64,000 nucleotides of DNA from Pantoea wallisii (GTDB lineage Bacteria; Pseudomonadota; Gammaproteobacteria; Enterobacterales; Enterobacteriaceae). The stretch's first letter is position 1. Every line of letters starts with the position of its first letter. The stretch spans positions 1 through 64,000 of the forward strand of contig NZ_MLFS01000017.1 of assembly GCF_002095485.1 (NCBI RefSeq). The letters run 5' to 3'. Under the pieces are notes generated by a model that saw only the letters and a program-made list of their open reading frames with translations, had not been told where the DNA came from and did no database searches. Of the stretch, positions 36,741-45,885 are shown one piece after another. The position numbers and the translations under genes were made by a program.

Positions 36741-36772
36741 AGTTATACAACTTTTTCTTTGTTGTACAACTT
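36741..36772 (-). promoter_or_regulatory. Operator/promoter of sRNA B, site 3
   Basis: On the minus strand TTGTAC, 16 bp, TATAAC inside AGTTGTACAAC...GTTGTATAACTT; spacing and outer bases equal those of site 2 at 31061, while the inner spacer differs. This argues that the outer dyad is the selected element. Confidence 0.65.
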
Positions 36773-36818
36773 TTCCTGAGGGATTTGTGTAAAATGCCTG
36801 AAAATCACTCACGGGGGC

Positions 36819-37142
36819 TTAAAGTTCGTTCTTGATACAGAACGCTTCCCACGTCATGCCAAGTGCAGCAGCATGTGATTTAAGATAGGTTTCAATCGCT
36901 TCAGCAGCAACGGCTTTATCCGGTTCAGCCAGTTGAATAGAGAACAGCATCCCGTCCAGCTTCTTCTGACGCAGAAACGCAGCATAGATGCGCTCCGCAT
37001 GCCATTCGCGCAGTTCGCGTAAGGAGAGGTTAGCGGCCCGGGCGTCACTTTCGGTTAGCTCGTCCAGCGCAGCCTGAAAATCGGGGTGGGCGGTAAAAAA
37101 CATGCTGCGTGCCAGCGCATAGTACTCTTGCGGGGTTTTCAT
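36819..37142 (-). CDS. Small helical hypothetical protein
   Basis: A 107-residue soluble protein (MKTPQEYYALARSMFFTAHP...) that appears wholly helical and ends AAALGMTWEAFCIKNEL. It resembles an uncharacterised enterobacterial family that I cannot name with certainty. Monocistronic, upstream of sRNA B on the same strand. Confidence 0.6.
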   Translation of the reverse strand: MKTPQEYYALARSMFFTAHPDFQAALDELTESDARAANLSLRELREWHAERIYAAFLRQKKLDGMLFSIQLAEPDKAVAAEAIETYLKSHAAALGMTWEAFCIKNEL

Positions 37143-37290
37143 TCGGGATACCTGCTAATTAACTTGCGCGCTAGTGTAGCCTGAACCAGGCAGCTTGTCA
37201 GGAACTCAGGGGTTTTGCAGCAGATGCCTTGCGTAACTCCCGGGAAAAATTATAACGTAGCCGCCATTGATGCGAGTGTAGGGACTGAAA

Positions 37291-37761
37291 ATGAAAAAGT
37301 GGATGGTACTGGCCGCGCTGGCGCTGGGCGGATGTGCGCAAATCAATAGCTATGACGAAGCAGTGAAAACCCCGGCACCGCTGGCGCTCAAAGGCATCTG
37401 GCAGACAACGGGTCCGCAGGGCAAATTAATCAGCGACCAGGCATTGGGCAGCCTGATTATCGGCGCTGAGGGCGATACGCTGGATTGTCGCCAGTGGCAA
37501 CGCGTTATCGCCAAACCCGGTAAGCTGACGCGCCTTGACGATGAGTGGGTCAACGTGAACCGGCAGGCACGTGTTATGCCACTGACGCTGGAAAATGGTG
37601 AACTGCACTATGATGGCTTAACGCTGCGCAAAGTTGAACGGCCAACCGTGGAGTGTCAGCAGGCACTGGAAGAGGTGGCGAAGCGCCCTGGTGATGCAGT
37701 GATTCAGGATATTGAGCCGGAGATATTAAAGCCGGTGTCGAATACAGCGCCGCAGTCTTAA
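37291..37761 (+). CDS. yedD: YedD-type lipoprotein
   Basis: A 156-residue lipoprotein: signal MKKWMVLAALALGG with lipobox LGGC (Cys15). The mature part matches E. coli YedD in KTPAPLALKGIWQTTGPQ and EGDTLDCRQWQRVIAKPGKL. Function unknown. In E. coli yedD also lies near fliT. Confidence 0.88.
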   Translation: MKKWMVLAALALGGCAQINSYDEAVKTPAPLALKGIWQTTGPQGKLISDQALGSLIIGAEGDTLDCRQWQRVIAKPGKLTRLDDEWVNVNRQARVMPLTLENGELHYDGLTLRKVERPTVECQQALEEVAKRPGDAVIQDIEPEILKPVSNTAPQS

Positions 37762-37770
37762 TGCAATGCG

Positions 37771-37795
37771 CGGGTGAAGTCAGGTGCTTCACCCG
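37771..37795. terminator. Hairpin between convergent yedD and fliT
   Basis: Nine-base stem CGGGTGAAG / CTTCACCCG, loop 7, no T tract. Possible bidirectional transcription end. Confidence 0.45.
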
Positions 37796-37807
37796 GCAGC
37801 ATTTGCG

Positions 37808-38167
37808 TCAGAGATTTCCTGGATACAAAACCTGATTGGAGATTCGCCCATAAGCAGAAGTCACTTTCTGTTGTTGCGACGTCGTTTGTACCAGCGCACG
37901 CAGTTCATCCATGCGGTGTGCCAGTAATCCCTTTATCTCGTTTTCATTATCCAGTACTTGTTTGAGCATCGGGCGAATTTGCATGCGGAGTCCGGAGGGC
38001 AGTGCACTGGTATCCTGATCGCGTGCGACACTCTCCACGTTACGCAGATAGGTCATTTCACAAGCAATCAGCTCATCCCACTGGCCCTCTTTAGCCTGTG
38101 CGAGCATGGCGTTACTCAGCTTCAGCAGCTGCTGATAGCCCTGCAGTAAATCAACGTGTATCGTCAT
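37808..38167 (-). CDS. fliT: Flagellar chaperone FliT
   Basis: Export chaperone for the cap protein FliD; also binds FlhDC. A 119-residue helical protein (MTIHVDLLQGYQQLLKLSNA...). Its ATG overlaps the fliS stop by one base (TAATG), which fixes the start. Last gene of fliDST. Confidence 0.9.
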   Translation of the reverse strand: MTIHVDLLQGYQQLLKLSNAMLAQAKEGQWDELIACEMTYLRNVESVARDQDTSALPSGLRMQIRPMLKQVLDNENEIKGLLAHRMDELRALVQTTSQQQKVTSAYGRISNQVLYPGNL

Positions 38168-38571
38168 TAATACGAGTCCTGCGGTTGGTTGGGGCCGATT
38201 TCCTTCCACGCATCTGCAATGTTTTTCAACAGCGCTTCGACTTCAGCAATTGCCTCAAAATCGTTACGCAAGTTGGCCTCCAGCAGGCGGCGCGTCATAT
38301 ATTCATACAGGTCGTCGAGATTGGCGGAGAGCTCTCCGCCAACTTCATGATTCAAGCCGGCACGCAAGCCGTTAGTGATGATATTGATTGCCTTTGTCAG
38401 CGCCAGACCCTTACCGGGAATATCACCCTGTTCCATCAAAATAGTGGCTTTTTTCATGGCGCTCAGTGCGCCATCAAACAGCATTACCACCAGTTGATGC
38501 GGGCTGGCGCTCAACACGGCACTCTCTAAACCGACCTGCGCGTAGGCCTGAATTCCCGATTTAGCGTACAT
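38167..38571 (-). CDS. fliS: Flagellin chaperone FliS
   Basis: A 134-residue chaperone that keeps flagellin unfolded before export: MYAKSGIQAYAQVGLESAVL, HQLVVMLFDGALSAMKKA and RLLEANLRNDFEAIAEV are family hallmarks. Follows fliD by 12 bp. Confidence 0.95.
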   Translation of the reverse strand: MYAKSGIQAYAQVGLESAVLSASPHQLVVMLFDGALSAMKKATILMEQGDIPGKGLALTKAINIITNGLRAGLNHEVGGELSANLDDLYEYMTRRLLEANLRNDFEAIAEVEALLKNIADAWKEIGPNQPQDSY

Positions 38572-38583
38572 TTTTAACTCCTG

Positions 38584-39989
38584 TTAACTGCTCATGTTCG
38601 CAAACTGCTGCGTCAGATAGTTCTGCGTTTGCGTCATGGATGAGACCAGCGTATTCAAGTTGGTAAATTGCGTTTTATAACGCGCCATGGTGGCGGTAAT
38701 TTGTGCATTTACGCGATCGTAATCGTCCGACAATTTCTTAAGGGTTTTATTAATACCGTCAGTAGCGTTCTGTACCGAACCGTTAGTTCCCAAAATCTGG
38801 TCCAGATAATTACTGGTCTGGGTGGCAAAACCTGTGGTTTTACCGTCACCTGACAGGAAACTCACCACATCAGCGGATTTTTCATCCAGCGCTTTGCCCA
38901 GCTTAGTGCTATCAACAGTCAGCTTGCCATTAATATCCTGTGTAATACCAATCTGCGAGAGCAGGGAGATACTGCCACCGCCTTGTGCACTGGTTGAGAG
39001 CCTAGAGCGCAGACTGGTCTGGATATTACGCAGAGTGCCGTCACCCAGCAGATCGCCATTACCAGAGTTCTGGGAGCTACTGCCCTGATCCACCGCTGTG
39101 TATTTAGTCTGATTGCTGATGGTCGTTTGCAGCGAGTTATAGGCGTCAACATAAGCCTGAACGGCTGCTATCATCGGCGCATTGTCTTTCGTTACCGCCA
39201 GCGTTTCCGGGCTACCGGTATTGGTTTTCGTCAGATTCAGCGTCACACCTTCCGGCGCATCGGTAATAGTGTTGCTGCTACGGGTAATAGCAACCCCGTT
39301 GATGTTCAGTTTTGCATCGGCGGCTTCTACCTGCTGCGTCATGCCGTTATTGCTGCCGCCTTTGGTAAACCCAATGTATTTTGCTAGCTCGCTATCGTCT
39401 GTTGCGACCGTCATCTCATTGGTTGTACCGCTATCACGCGAAGTCAGTGCCAGATAGTAAGTGTTGTCATCAGATTTAATGATGCTGGCGGTAACGCTAC
39501 CTTGTTGTTTATTGATAGCATCTTTAATGTCCGTCAGGCTGGTTTGATCTTTACCAAGCGTGACGGTCATCGGGGTTTTCTGCCCGGCTGCGTAATCGTG
39601 ATGGTGCGTGAAGCCTGGCTGCTGTCACCTAAATCCGCATCTTTACTGGTCGCGCTTGCTGAAAGTAAAGACTGGGCTTTTGCAAGCTGGGTTACCTCTA
39701 CTGAATATGTTCCAGAGGTAGCATTATTGGCCAGCGTGGCGGCAAATGCGGTATTAGTGCTGCTGACTTTGGTGCTAGCGATAGCAGACGTATTTTTTAA
39801 TGCTGCGGCAGCACTTTGCACTTTTTGTAGTGCGGTTTGCACAATGCCCCATGCTGACAGTTTGGCTTTATAAGAGGTCTGTTGCGTCGTAATCGGCGTC
39901 AGGTTAGCCTGTTCCGCCGTTTGCAGCTGATCATACAAATCGCTTAAGCCGAGGTTAGTACCGGCATTCAGGTTACTTACACTTGCCAT
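38584..39989 (-). pseudogene. fliD: Flagellar cap protein FliD, frame broken at 39583-39585
   Basis: Cap protein (HAP2) that promotes flagellin polymerisation. The first frame (MASVSNLNAGTNLGLSDLYD...) ends at RTITITQPGRKPR; the second resumes at MTVTLGKDQTSLTDIKDAIN. One missing G (CCGGGCAG, expected CCGGGGCAG) would give ...QPGQKTPMTVTLGK and about 468 residues, a normal length. The C-terminal coiled coil (MTQTQNYLTQQFANMSS) is intact. A sigma-28 promoter lies upstream. Confidence 0.93.
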
Positions 39990-40026
39990 AGTTCAATCCT
40001 TAGTTGATGGACAATCACTGGAAGCA

Positions 40027-40053
40027 GTATCGGCAGCGACGCAAAAAAGGTTA
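40027..40053 (-). promoter_or_regulatory. Sigma-28 promoter of fliDST
   Basis: Minus strand TAACCTTT, 11 bp, GCCGATAC: FliA consensus is TAAAGTTT-N11-GCCGATAA. Confidence 0.8.
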
Positions 40054-40146
40054 ATCCTTCAAACAAAAAACAATAGGTGGATAAAAACCCCTTCTTTATT
40101 GCACTTCGGCCATTTGAGATTTTTTAAATTTTCGCAGAAATTTTTC

Positions 40147-40173
40147 TAAAGGTTGATTGGGGGGTGACGATAA
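40147..40173 (+). promoter_or_regulatory. Sigma-28 promoter of fliC
   Basis: TAAAGGTT, 11 bp, GACGATAA, about 70 bp upstream of the fliC start and back to back with the fliD promoter. Confidence 0.85.
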
Positions 40174-40243
40174 TCAGGTTGACGGTGATGAAGCCGCAGG
40201 CCAAATGCCGAAACCTAACCATTTAATTTGAAGGATAAATATC

Positions 40244-41194
40244 ATGGCTGTTATCAATACTAACACCCTGTCCCTGGTGACGCAGAACAACCTGAGCAAA
40301 TCTCAGTCTTCACTGGGTACTGCGATCGAGCGTCTCTCATCTGGTCTGCGTATCAACAGCGCGAAAGATGATGCTGCAGGTCAGGCCATCGCCAACCGCT
40401 TCACTTCTAACATCAACGGCCTGACCGTTGCTGCACGTAACGCTAACGATGGTATCTCTCTGGCGCAGACCGCTGAAGGCGCGCTGTCAGAAATCAACAA
40501 CAACTTACAGCGTATCCGTGACCTGACCGTTCAGGCGCAGAACAGCTCTAACTCTGCATCAGACATCGACTCTATCCAGGCTGAAGTTAACCAGCGTATG
40601 GAAGAGATTGACCGTGTTACTACTCAGACAGACTTTAACGGCAAAAAAGTTCTGAACAACACTGGCTCAGCTGCGAAATCTTATGATTTCCAGGTGGGTT
40701 CTAAAGACGGTGAAACCATCTCCATCAAAATTAATGGTGCAGCTGGCTGGAACCTGGCTTCTGCAGGCTCTGACGGCACCACAACTGCTGCTGCCAGTGG
40801 TGTATATGCAAATACTGCGGCTGCATCTGGCCTGACTGCAATTGATGGCGATGCCCGTAAAGTTGACGCAGTAGGTTTTGACGTTAAGAGTGGTAAAGTT
40901 ACAGGTAGTGCTTTAGGTGGTGGGGAGCCTTTGAAAGATATCGACGCTGCGATTAAAGCTGTTGATGAACAACGTAGCTCACTGGGTGCTTCTCAGAACC
41001 GTTTTGAGTCTACCATTACGAACCTGAACAATACCGTCAACAACCTGTCAGCTGCCCGTAGCCGTATCCAGGATTCTGATTACGCGACCGAAGTCTCGAA
41101 TATGTCTCGTGCACAGATTCTGCAGCAGGCTGGTTCTTCTGTACTGGCACAGGCTAACCAGGTACCACAGACCATGCTGTCTCTGCTTCGTTAA
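40244..41194 (+). CDS. fliC: Flagellin FliC
   Basis: Filament subunit of 316 residues. The conserved D0/D1 ends are intact: [32 protein letters not shown] (the TLR5/FLS2-type region) and the C-terminus [20 protein letters not shown]. The central variable region (about 165-235) is very short and rich in Ala, Ser, Thr and Gly, so the surface D2/D3 domains are minimal; those Ser/Thr are plausible sites for the glycosyltransferase encoded next door. Confidence 0.97.
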   Translation: MAVINTNTLSLVTQNNLSKSQSSLGTAIERLSSGLRINSAKDDAAGQAIANRFTSNINGLTVAARNANDGISLAQTAEGALSEINNNLQRIRDLTVQAQNSSNSASDIDSIQAEVNQRMEEIDRVTTQTDFNGKKVLNNTGSAAKSYDFQVGSKDGETISIKINGAAGWNLASAGSDGTTTAAASGVYANTAAASGLTAIDGDARKVDAVGFDVKSGKVTGSALGGGEPLKDIDAAIKAVDEQRSSLGASQNRFESTITNLNNTVNNLSAARSRIQDSDYATEVSNMSRAQILQQAGSSVLAQANQVPQTMLSLLR

Positions 41195-41228
41195 TCTTAG
41201 TTCGCTAATCCTCACAATTAGCAGTAAA

Positions 41229-41260
41229 AATAACGGGTGCTCCACCCGTTATTTTTTTTT
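41229..41260 (+). terminator. fliC terminator
   Basis: Eleven-base stem AATAACGGGTG / CACCCGTTATT and a long T tract. Confidence 0.92.
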
Positions 41261-41344
41261 GTATTTTTTAAACTAATGAAAAAGACAGTAGCTGTTTACC
41301 CAGATGATTAGCTACTCACTGTTTTCATTCGAGAAAATACAATT

Positions 41345-44300
41345 ATGAAAAAAACAGCTGTAAAAACTAAACCCACTAATCGCTCTCAAGTCATCCATAA
41401 TGCTGGACTATTGAGTAAACAGCTTTTTGAGATGCTTGATGTCAATCCTCAGGCTGCTTTGGTCAAAGTCAAAAAAATACTGGATAAAAACCCACAAAAT
41501 GCAGATCTGTGGGAGTTTATGGGCCGCACGCATCATAAACTAAATGATTTCATCGCCGCAGAGAAAGCTTTTAACAAAGCACTCTCATTTCAGGCAAATC
41601 ATCAGAAGGCCTTATATTCTAAGGCAGGTATGCTTTATTCGCTAGAACGCTTTGATGAAGCTGAGATTTTAATAAACGACGCTATGACTGCAATGGGTGG
41701 AAAGCAAGCAGTCCCCATGAAAGTATTGCTGGCAAACGTTCTGCAAAAGCAAAAGAAATACAAAGAATCAATTGAATGCTTTGAGCAACTCATTCTTTTG
41801 GAACCTGATAAATGGTCCAACTGGAGTCACCTGGCACTTATTTATCAAGAAATGGCCAATTTTGATAAAATGCATGAAGCTTACAATAAAGCTAAGGCGC
41901 TTACTGACTCCAATCCGCTACCTTATTTCAATCATATTGTCAGTTCTCATTATGACCCTGCTATGGATATTAATGATTTACAGAAGCTTTGCTTTGATTG
42001 GCAGAAAAAATTCAAGCCATTAAAAAATATTCAGCCAGCAATGCCGCTGAATAAAGAAAAAAACAAAAAGCTCCGGATTGGAATGATCTCTGATGGTTTT
42101 AGATCTCATCCTGTGGGTATGATGATAGCCATTGGTTTATCTCATGTTTTTAATCATGAAATGGAATTTTACGCCTACAGTACAACTTCTGCTTCAGATC
42201 ACATCACACAGCGCTTACAAAGGATTACAGCAAAATGGGTACAAGTTGAAAGTATCTCTGATTTGGAATTGAATGACTTAATTCGGCAACACGAAATAGA
42301 CATTCTTTTTGATTTGAATGGTTATAACTCTAATAGCCGCATGCGAACTTTACAGCTTAAACCTGCACCTATCATGGTTAAATGGGTAGGAGGTTTAATA
42401 AGTAGCACTGGTCTTGAAGGAATGGATTATCTGCTCAGCGATAATGTTGAAACGCATGAAGGTACTGATGATTACTATACAGAGAAGTTAATAAGGCTTC
42501 CAGTAGATTATATATGTTATGATCCACCGGGATATTTACCACCTGTTTCATCTTTACCCTATGAAGAAAAAGGTTTTATTACTTTTGGGTGCTTTAATAA
42601 TGCAGCAAAAATAAATGATGTTTTGTTAGAACAGTGGGCTTTGTTACTTAATGATATTCCAAACTCTCAACTGTATTTGAAAAGTTTCAATTTTAAAGAT
42701 GTTACGCTGAGTGATCGTATTTACACTACGCTTGAAAAGTACGGTATAAAACGCAGTAGAATTATTCTGGAAGGCGCATCTCCACATAAAGAATTACTTG
42801 AGAGCTATAATAGGGTTGATATAGCGCTTGACCCCTGGCCTTATTCAGGAGGGTTAACAACATGTGAAGCCATGGTAATGGGAGTGCCGGTTATAACGTT
42901 ACCCGGGCCAACCTTTGCTGGCCGTCATTCTGCTTCGCATCTTGTTCATGCAGGGATGCCAGAATTAGTTGCAGAAAGCTGGGGGGATTATTTAACTATC
43001 GCTAAAAGCCTGGCGAATGATACTGAAAACCTGGCCTTAATTAGGCGCCATTTGCGAGAGGTTCTTTTATCTTCTTCTGTATGTGATGGGAAAATTTATG
43101 CTCGTCATTTTACTGATGCTATGCGCGCTATTTGGCAGCGATATTGTGAGGGGAAGTTACCTGCGGCATTATCCTTTATAGAGAACGAAGGACTTTTCTT
43201 TGAGCCAGAAAAAAAAGCAATTAAATTAAACCATCCTATCGAGGTTGAGAATTCATCTTTAATAGATAATGAGTTAGGGTTTTCTTTCAACCTTGATGGC
43301 CAGGTTAGGGCTTTAGACTATGGTGGTATCCTTGCTTGCCAAGATAAGTTCAAGGCATTAATGGCAACAAATGGTATATTTGTAATTATTATCGATCCTT
43401 TAGGCATTGTAGGAGACACCCATCTTCCCTTAAAAAGAAACTCTCTGCAGAAAGTTCAAATGCAATTACTAGGCGATGGTAACGATACACAATTAAATAT
43501 GTGTCTCGATGCTAAATATAGTAGCGACCTGGATGCAATTACTTTTACCTCAAAACGTGAAGGATGGTATCCTCAAAGAGTAATTACTAAGATTAAAGTG
43601 CCATCGCTAAAACTTGATGAAATTTATGGGCTTGATAGAGTTGACTGGTTAATTTTAGATAACAGATTCAATCTTAAAGAGCTTTTCGCATACGGAGCGC
43701 GAATCTTAAAATCTTGTCTCTTTGTGGCGGTACATTATCGTTTTGAAAATACTCACGAAGGACAACTGTCATTTAGCAACATATGCGACCAATTAAGAAA
43801 TGTAGGCCTGGATTTTCACTCATTTGTGAATATCGAATATCAACAGCTTGTAGAAATAGAAGGTAATCAACCATTCGAATCTTCGCAAATGATAGCAGCA
43901 GAAGCCCTTTTCATTGCATCTAAAGATCGTAGAGCGAAGCTTAGTATTCAACAATGTGAAAAGCTGGCATTTATTCTACATACCGGATATGGTCTTTATG
44001 ATATTGTAGTCTCCTTATTGCAGATGCAATCTAAAAATCGGGTTGCTAATTATATAAAAGAAGTTGCTTTTGATAGCAAGTCATCTATATCTAATGTAAG
44101 TAACAAAAGAGGACATTCTCTGCCGCAAAAGCTTATTGTCAGCTTAACGTCATATTGTAAACGTTTTGATACGCTCCATTTAACACTTAATTGTCTCTTA
44201 AACCAAACAGTAAAAGCTGACAGAATCATTTTGTGGATTGCTGAGTCAGAAAAAAATATAGTTCCTGATAATGTTATTAAGTTTATTAGTCATGGTTTAG

Positions 44301-44995
44301 AAATAAAGTATTGCAAGGATATTAAATCATATAAAAAAATCATTCCTACACTTAAGGATGATCCTAACTCTTTTATTGTTACGGCTGATGATGACTTATA
44401 TTATGCCGAAGACTGGCTTGAAAATTTAATCGGCGCATGGAATGGGGATTACAAAGTCGTGGTTGCTCATCGTGCGCATAAGATCATTTTAGATAAAAAT
44501 GGCCTACCTGTTCCTTATAAAGAATGGGGATGGGAGTATGATGTATCCAATGATATTTCATCATTAAATTTCCCGACATCGGGGGCTGGAGTTTTATATC
44601 CGCCACACTGTTTTTATCATGATATTATTAATGAAGAGCTTTTCTCCGAGTTATCGCCAGGCACAGATGATATCTGGCTTTATTGGATGTGCCGCATGAA
44701 TGGAGTCAAAGTTAAAGTAGTAGGTAAAAAGATGGAATTGCTTGAGTGGGAAGGTGCTTTAGCACAACCCTTATGGCATGATAATTTATTAAATGGAGGT
44801 AATGACAAAAATATTAAAAAAATGCTCAAGCATTATGGCTTTAAAAATAATGAGCATAATAATGAAGAAGATATGAGTGTTGTCAATGATGCTTTCAGTT
44901 TTAGTCATGAGGATAAACTCGTATGCATGCACTTGCCAAATAAAGATGATTATATTCAGAATGTAATCAAATCTACAGTTCATTCTATGAACTGA
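41345..44995 (+). CDS. TPR - GT41 (OGT-like) - GT2-like flagellin glycosyltransferase
   Basis: A 1216-residue multidomain protein: TPR helices (about 20-210), a GT41/SPINDLY-type catalytic region (about 240-600; SDGFRSHPVGMM with the OGT-like His, FGCFNNAAKINDVLLEQW with the Lys, DPWPYSGGLTTCEAMVMGVP for UDP-sugar binding), a linker, and a C-terminal GT-A/GT2-like domain (about 940-1170; SLTSYCKRFDTLHLT, ADDDLYYAEDW). The last 30 residues (HEDKLVCMHLPNKDDYIQNV) look like the start of an FkbM methyltransferase continued in the next ORF. Low GC against its neighbours and position after fliC mark a flagellin-modification locus. Confidence 0.85.
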   Translation: MKKTAVKTKPTNRSQVIHNAGLLSKQLFEMLDVNPQAALVKVKKILDKNPQNADLWEFMGRTHHKLNDFIAAEKAFNKALSFQANHQKALYSKAGMLYSLERFDEAEILINDAMTAMGGKQAVPMKVLLANVLQKQKKYKESIECFEQLILLEPDKWSNWSHLALIYQEMANFDKMHEAYNKAKALTDSNPLPYFNHIVSSHYDPAMDINDLQKLCFDWQKKFKPLKNIQPAMPLNKEKNKKLRIGMISDGFRSHPVGMMIAIGLSHVFNHEMEFYAYSTTSASDHITQRLQRITAKWVQVESISDLELNDLIRQHEIDILFDLNGYNSNSRMRTLQLKPAPIMVKWVGGLISSTGLEGMDYLLSDNVETHEGTDDYYTEKLIRLPVDYICYDPPGYLPPVSSLPYEEKGFITFGCFNNAAKINDVLLEQWALLLNDIPNSQLYLKSFNFKDVTLSDRIYTTLEKYGIKRSRIILEGASPHKELLESYNRVDIALDPWPYSGGLTTCEAMVMGVPVITLPGPTFAGRHSASHLVHAGMPELVAESWGDYLTIAKSLANDTENLALIRRHLREVLLSSSVCDGKIYARHFTDAMRAIWQRYCEGKLPAALSFIENEGLFFEPEKKAIKLNHPIEVENSSLIDNELGFSFNLDGQVRALDYGGILACQDKFKALMATNGIFVIIIDPLGIVGDTHLPLKRNSLQKVQMQLLGDGNDTQLNMCLDAKYSSDLDAITFTSKREGWYPQRVITKIKVPSLKLDEIYGLDRVDWLILDNRFNLKELFAYGARILKSCLFVAVHYRFENTHEGQLSFSNICDQLRNVGLDFHSFVNIEYQQLVEIEGNQPFESSQMIAAEALFIASKDRRAKLSIQQCEKLAFILHTGYGLYDIVVSLLQMQSKNRVANYIKEVAFDSKSSISNVSNKRGHSLPQKLIVSLTSYCKRFDTLHLTLNCLLNQTVKADRIILWIAESEKNIVPDNVIKFISHGLEIKYCKDIKSYKKIIPTLKDDPNSFIVTADDDLYYAEDWLENLIGAWNGDYKVVVAHRAHKIILDKNGLPVPYKEWGWEYDVSNDISSLNFPTSGAGVLYPPHCFYHDIINEELFSELSPGTDDIWLYWMCRMNGVKVKVVGKKMELLEWEGALAQPLWHDNLLNGGNDKNIKKMLKHYGFKNNEHNNEEDMSVVNDAFSFSHEDKLVCMHLPNKDDYIQNVIKSTVHSMN

Positions 44996-44996
44996 A

Positions 44997-45560
44997 ATGC
45001 TTATGGATATTTCTTCAAGGGCTAAAAAGAGGAGCACTATCCTTGATGTAGGTGCAAATATTGGCAACCACACTATATATTTCTCTCTATTATGCGATGT
45101 GGAAAAGGTTATTTCATTTGAACCACAAAAGAATGTCTATGACACCCTGTGTAGAAATATAAGGCGTAATTTAAAGGAAGGTAAGGTTATTGCCCATCAA
45201 ATGGGACTTGGTAGTATTGAAACCAAAGCCAACCTTGGTGAAGTAGATGACAAGAATATAGGCATGACTAAGCTGGATGTAAATGATACTGGTGAGATAA
45301 GGATTTCTACGCTTGATTCTGTCGTTGAGAAAGAACCAGTGAATTCCATATCTGTCATTAAGGTCGATGTCGAAGGTATGGAAATGGAGGTTTTAAGAGG
45401 AGCAATAAAAACTCTTGAGCGACATAATCCTGTGCTATACATTGAAGCAGCGACCAATAAAGAATTTGACGAAATTTCTGGTTTTCTTAAGAAGTTTAAC
45501 TATATTCCCTTAAAAAGATTCAATGCAACAGCGACGTATCTTTTTTCAAAAGTTAACTAA
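44997..45560 (+). CDS. FkbM-family SAM methyltransferase, N-terminus displaced
   Basis: A 187-residue reading with motif I TILDVGANIGNHTIYFSLL, SFEPQKNVYDTL, ISVIKVDVEGMEMEVLRGA and YIEAATN, i.e. an FkbM methyltransferase that would methylate the sugar on flagellin. The family normally has about 40 more residues before motif I; these appear in the end of the upstream ORF. Adding a G at 44978 and one at 44994 reads ...IKSTGSFYELEMLMDISSRA, giving one fused protein of about 1405 residues. Confidence 0.85.
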   Translation: MLMDISSRAKKRSTILDVGANIGNHTIYFSLLCDVEKVISFEPQKNVYDTLCRNIRRNLKEGKVIAHQMGLGSIETKANLGEVDDKNIGMTKLDVNDTGEIRISTLDSVVEKEPVNSISVIKVDVEGMEMEVLRGAIKTLERHNPVLYIEAATNKEFDEISGFLKKFNYIPLKRFNATATYLFSKVN

Positions 45561-45574
45561 ATTAATCTTTGCGC

Positions 45575-45604
45575 ATAAACACCCTTTGAAAAAAGGGTGT
45601 TTAT
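45575..45604 (+). terminator. Terminator of the modification locus
   Basis: AAACACCCTTT / AAAGGGTGTTT stem. Self-complementary A/T flanks allow function in both directions. Confidence 0.8.
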
Positions 45605-45885
45605 GTCATAGTAATATAAGCACAATGAGATTTGTTAGAGTTAGTTATAATTCTGTTAGATGTAACAGTAAATATTTAATAAATCCTTGAAGCTTTAATT
45701 TTTTAAATAACGTTCAAGATATTATTACTTCCTAAATTAACTCTGCTTTACTGCGATACGAATATTTTGTGGGTAACATGATGTGAATAAGTCACACATT
45801 GTGTTACAGCCCGCCGCACATCTGCCGATAACTCCCCTCAGAATCACTCATTTTTTGTCGTACGTTTCCTGTTTCTGGGGTGTCT

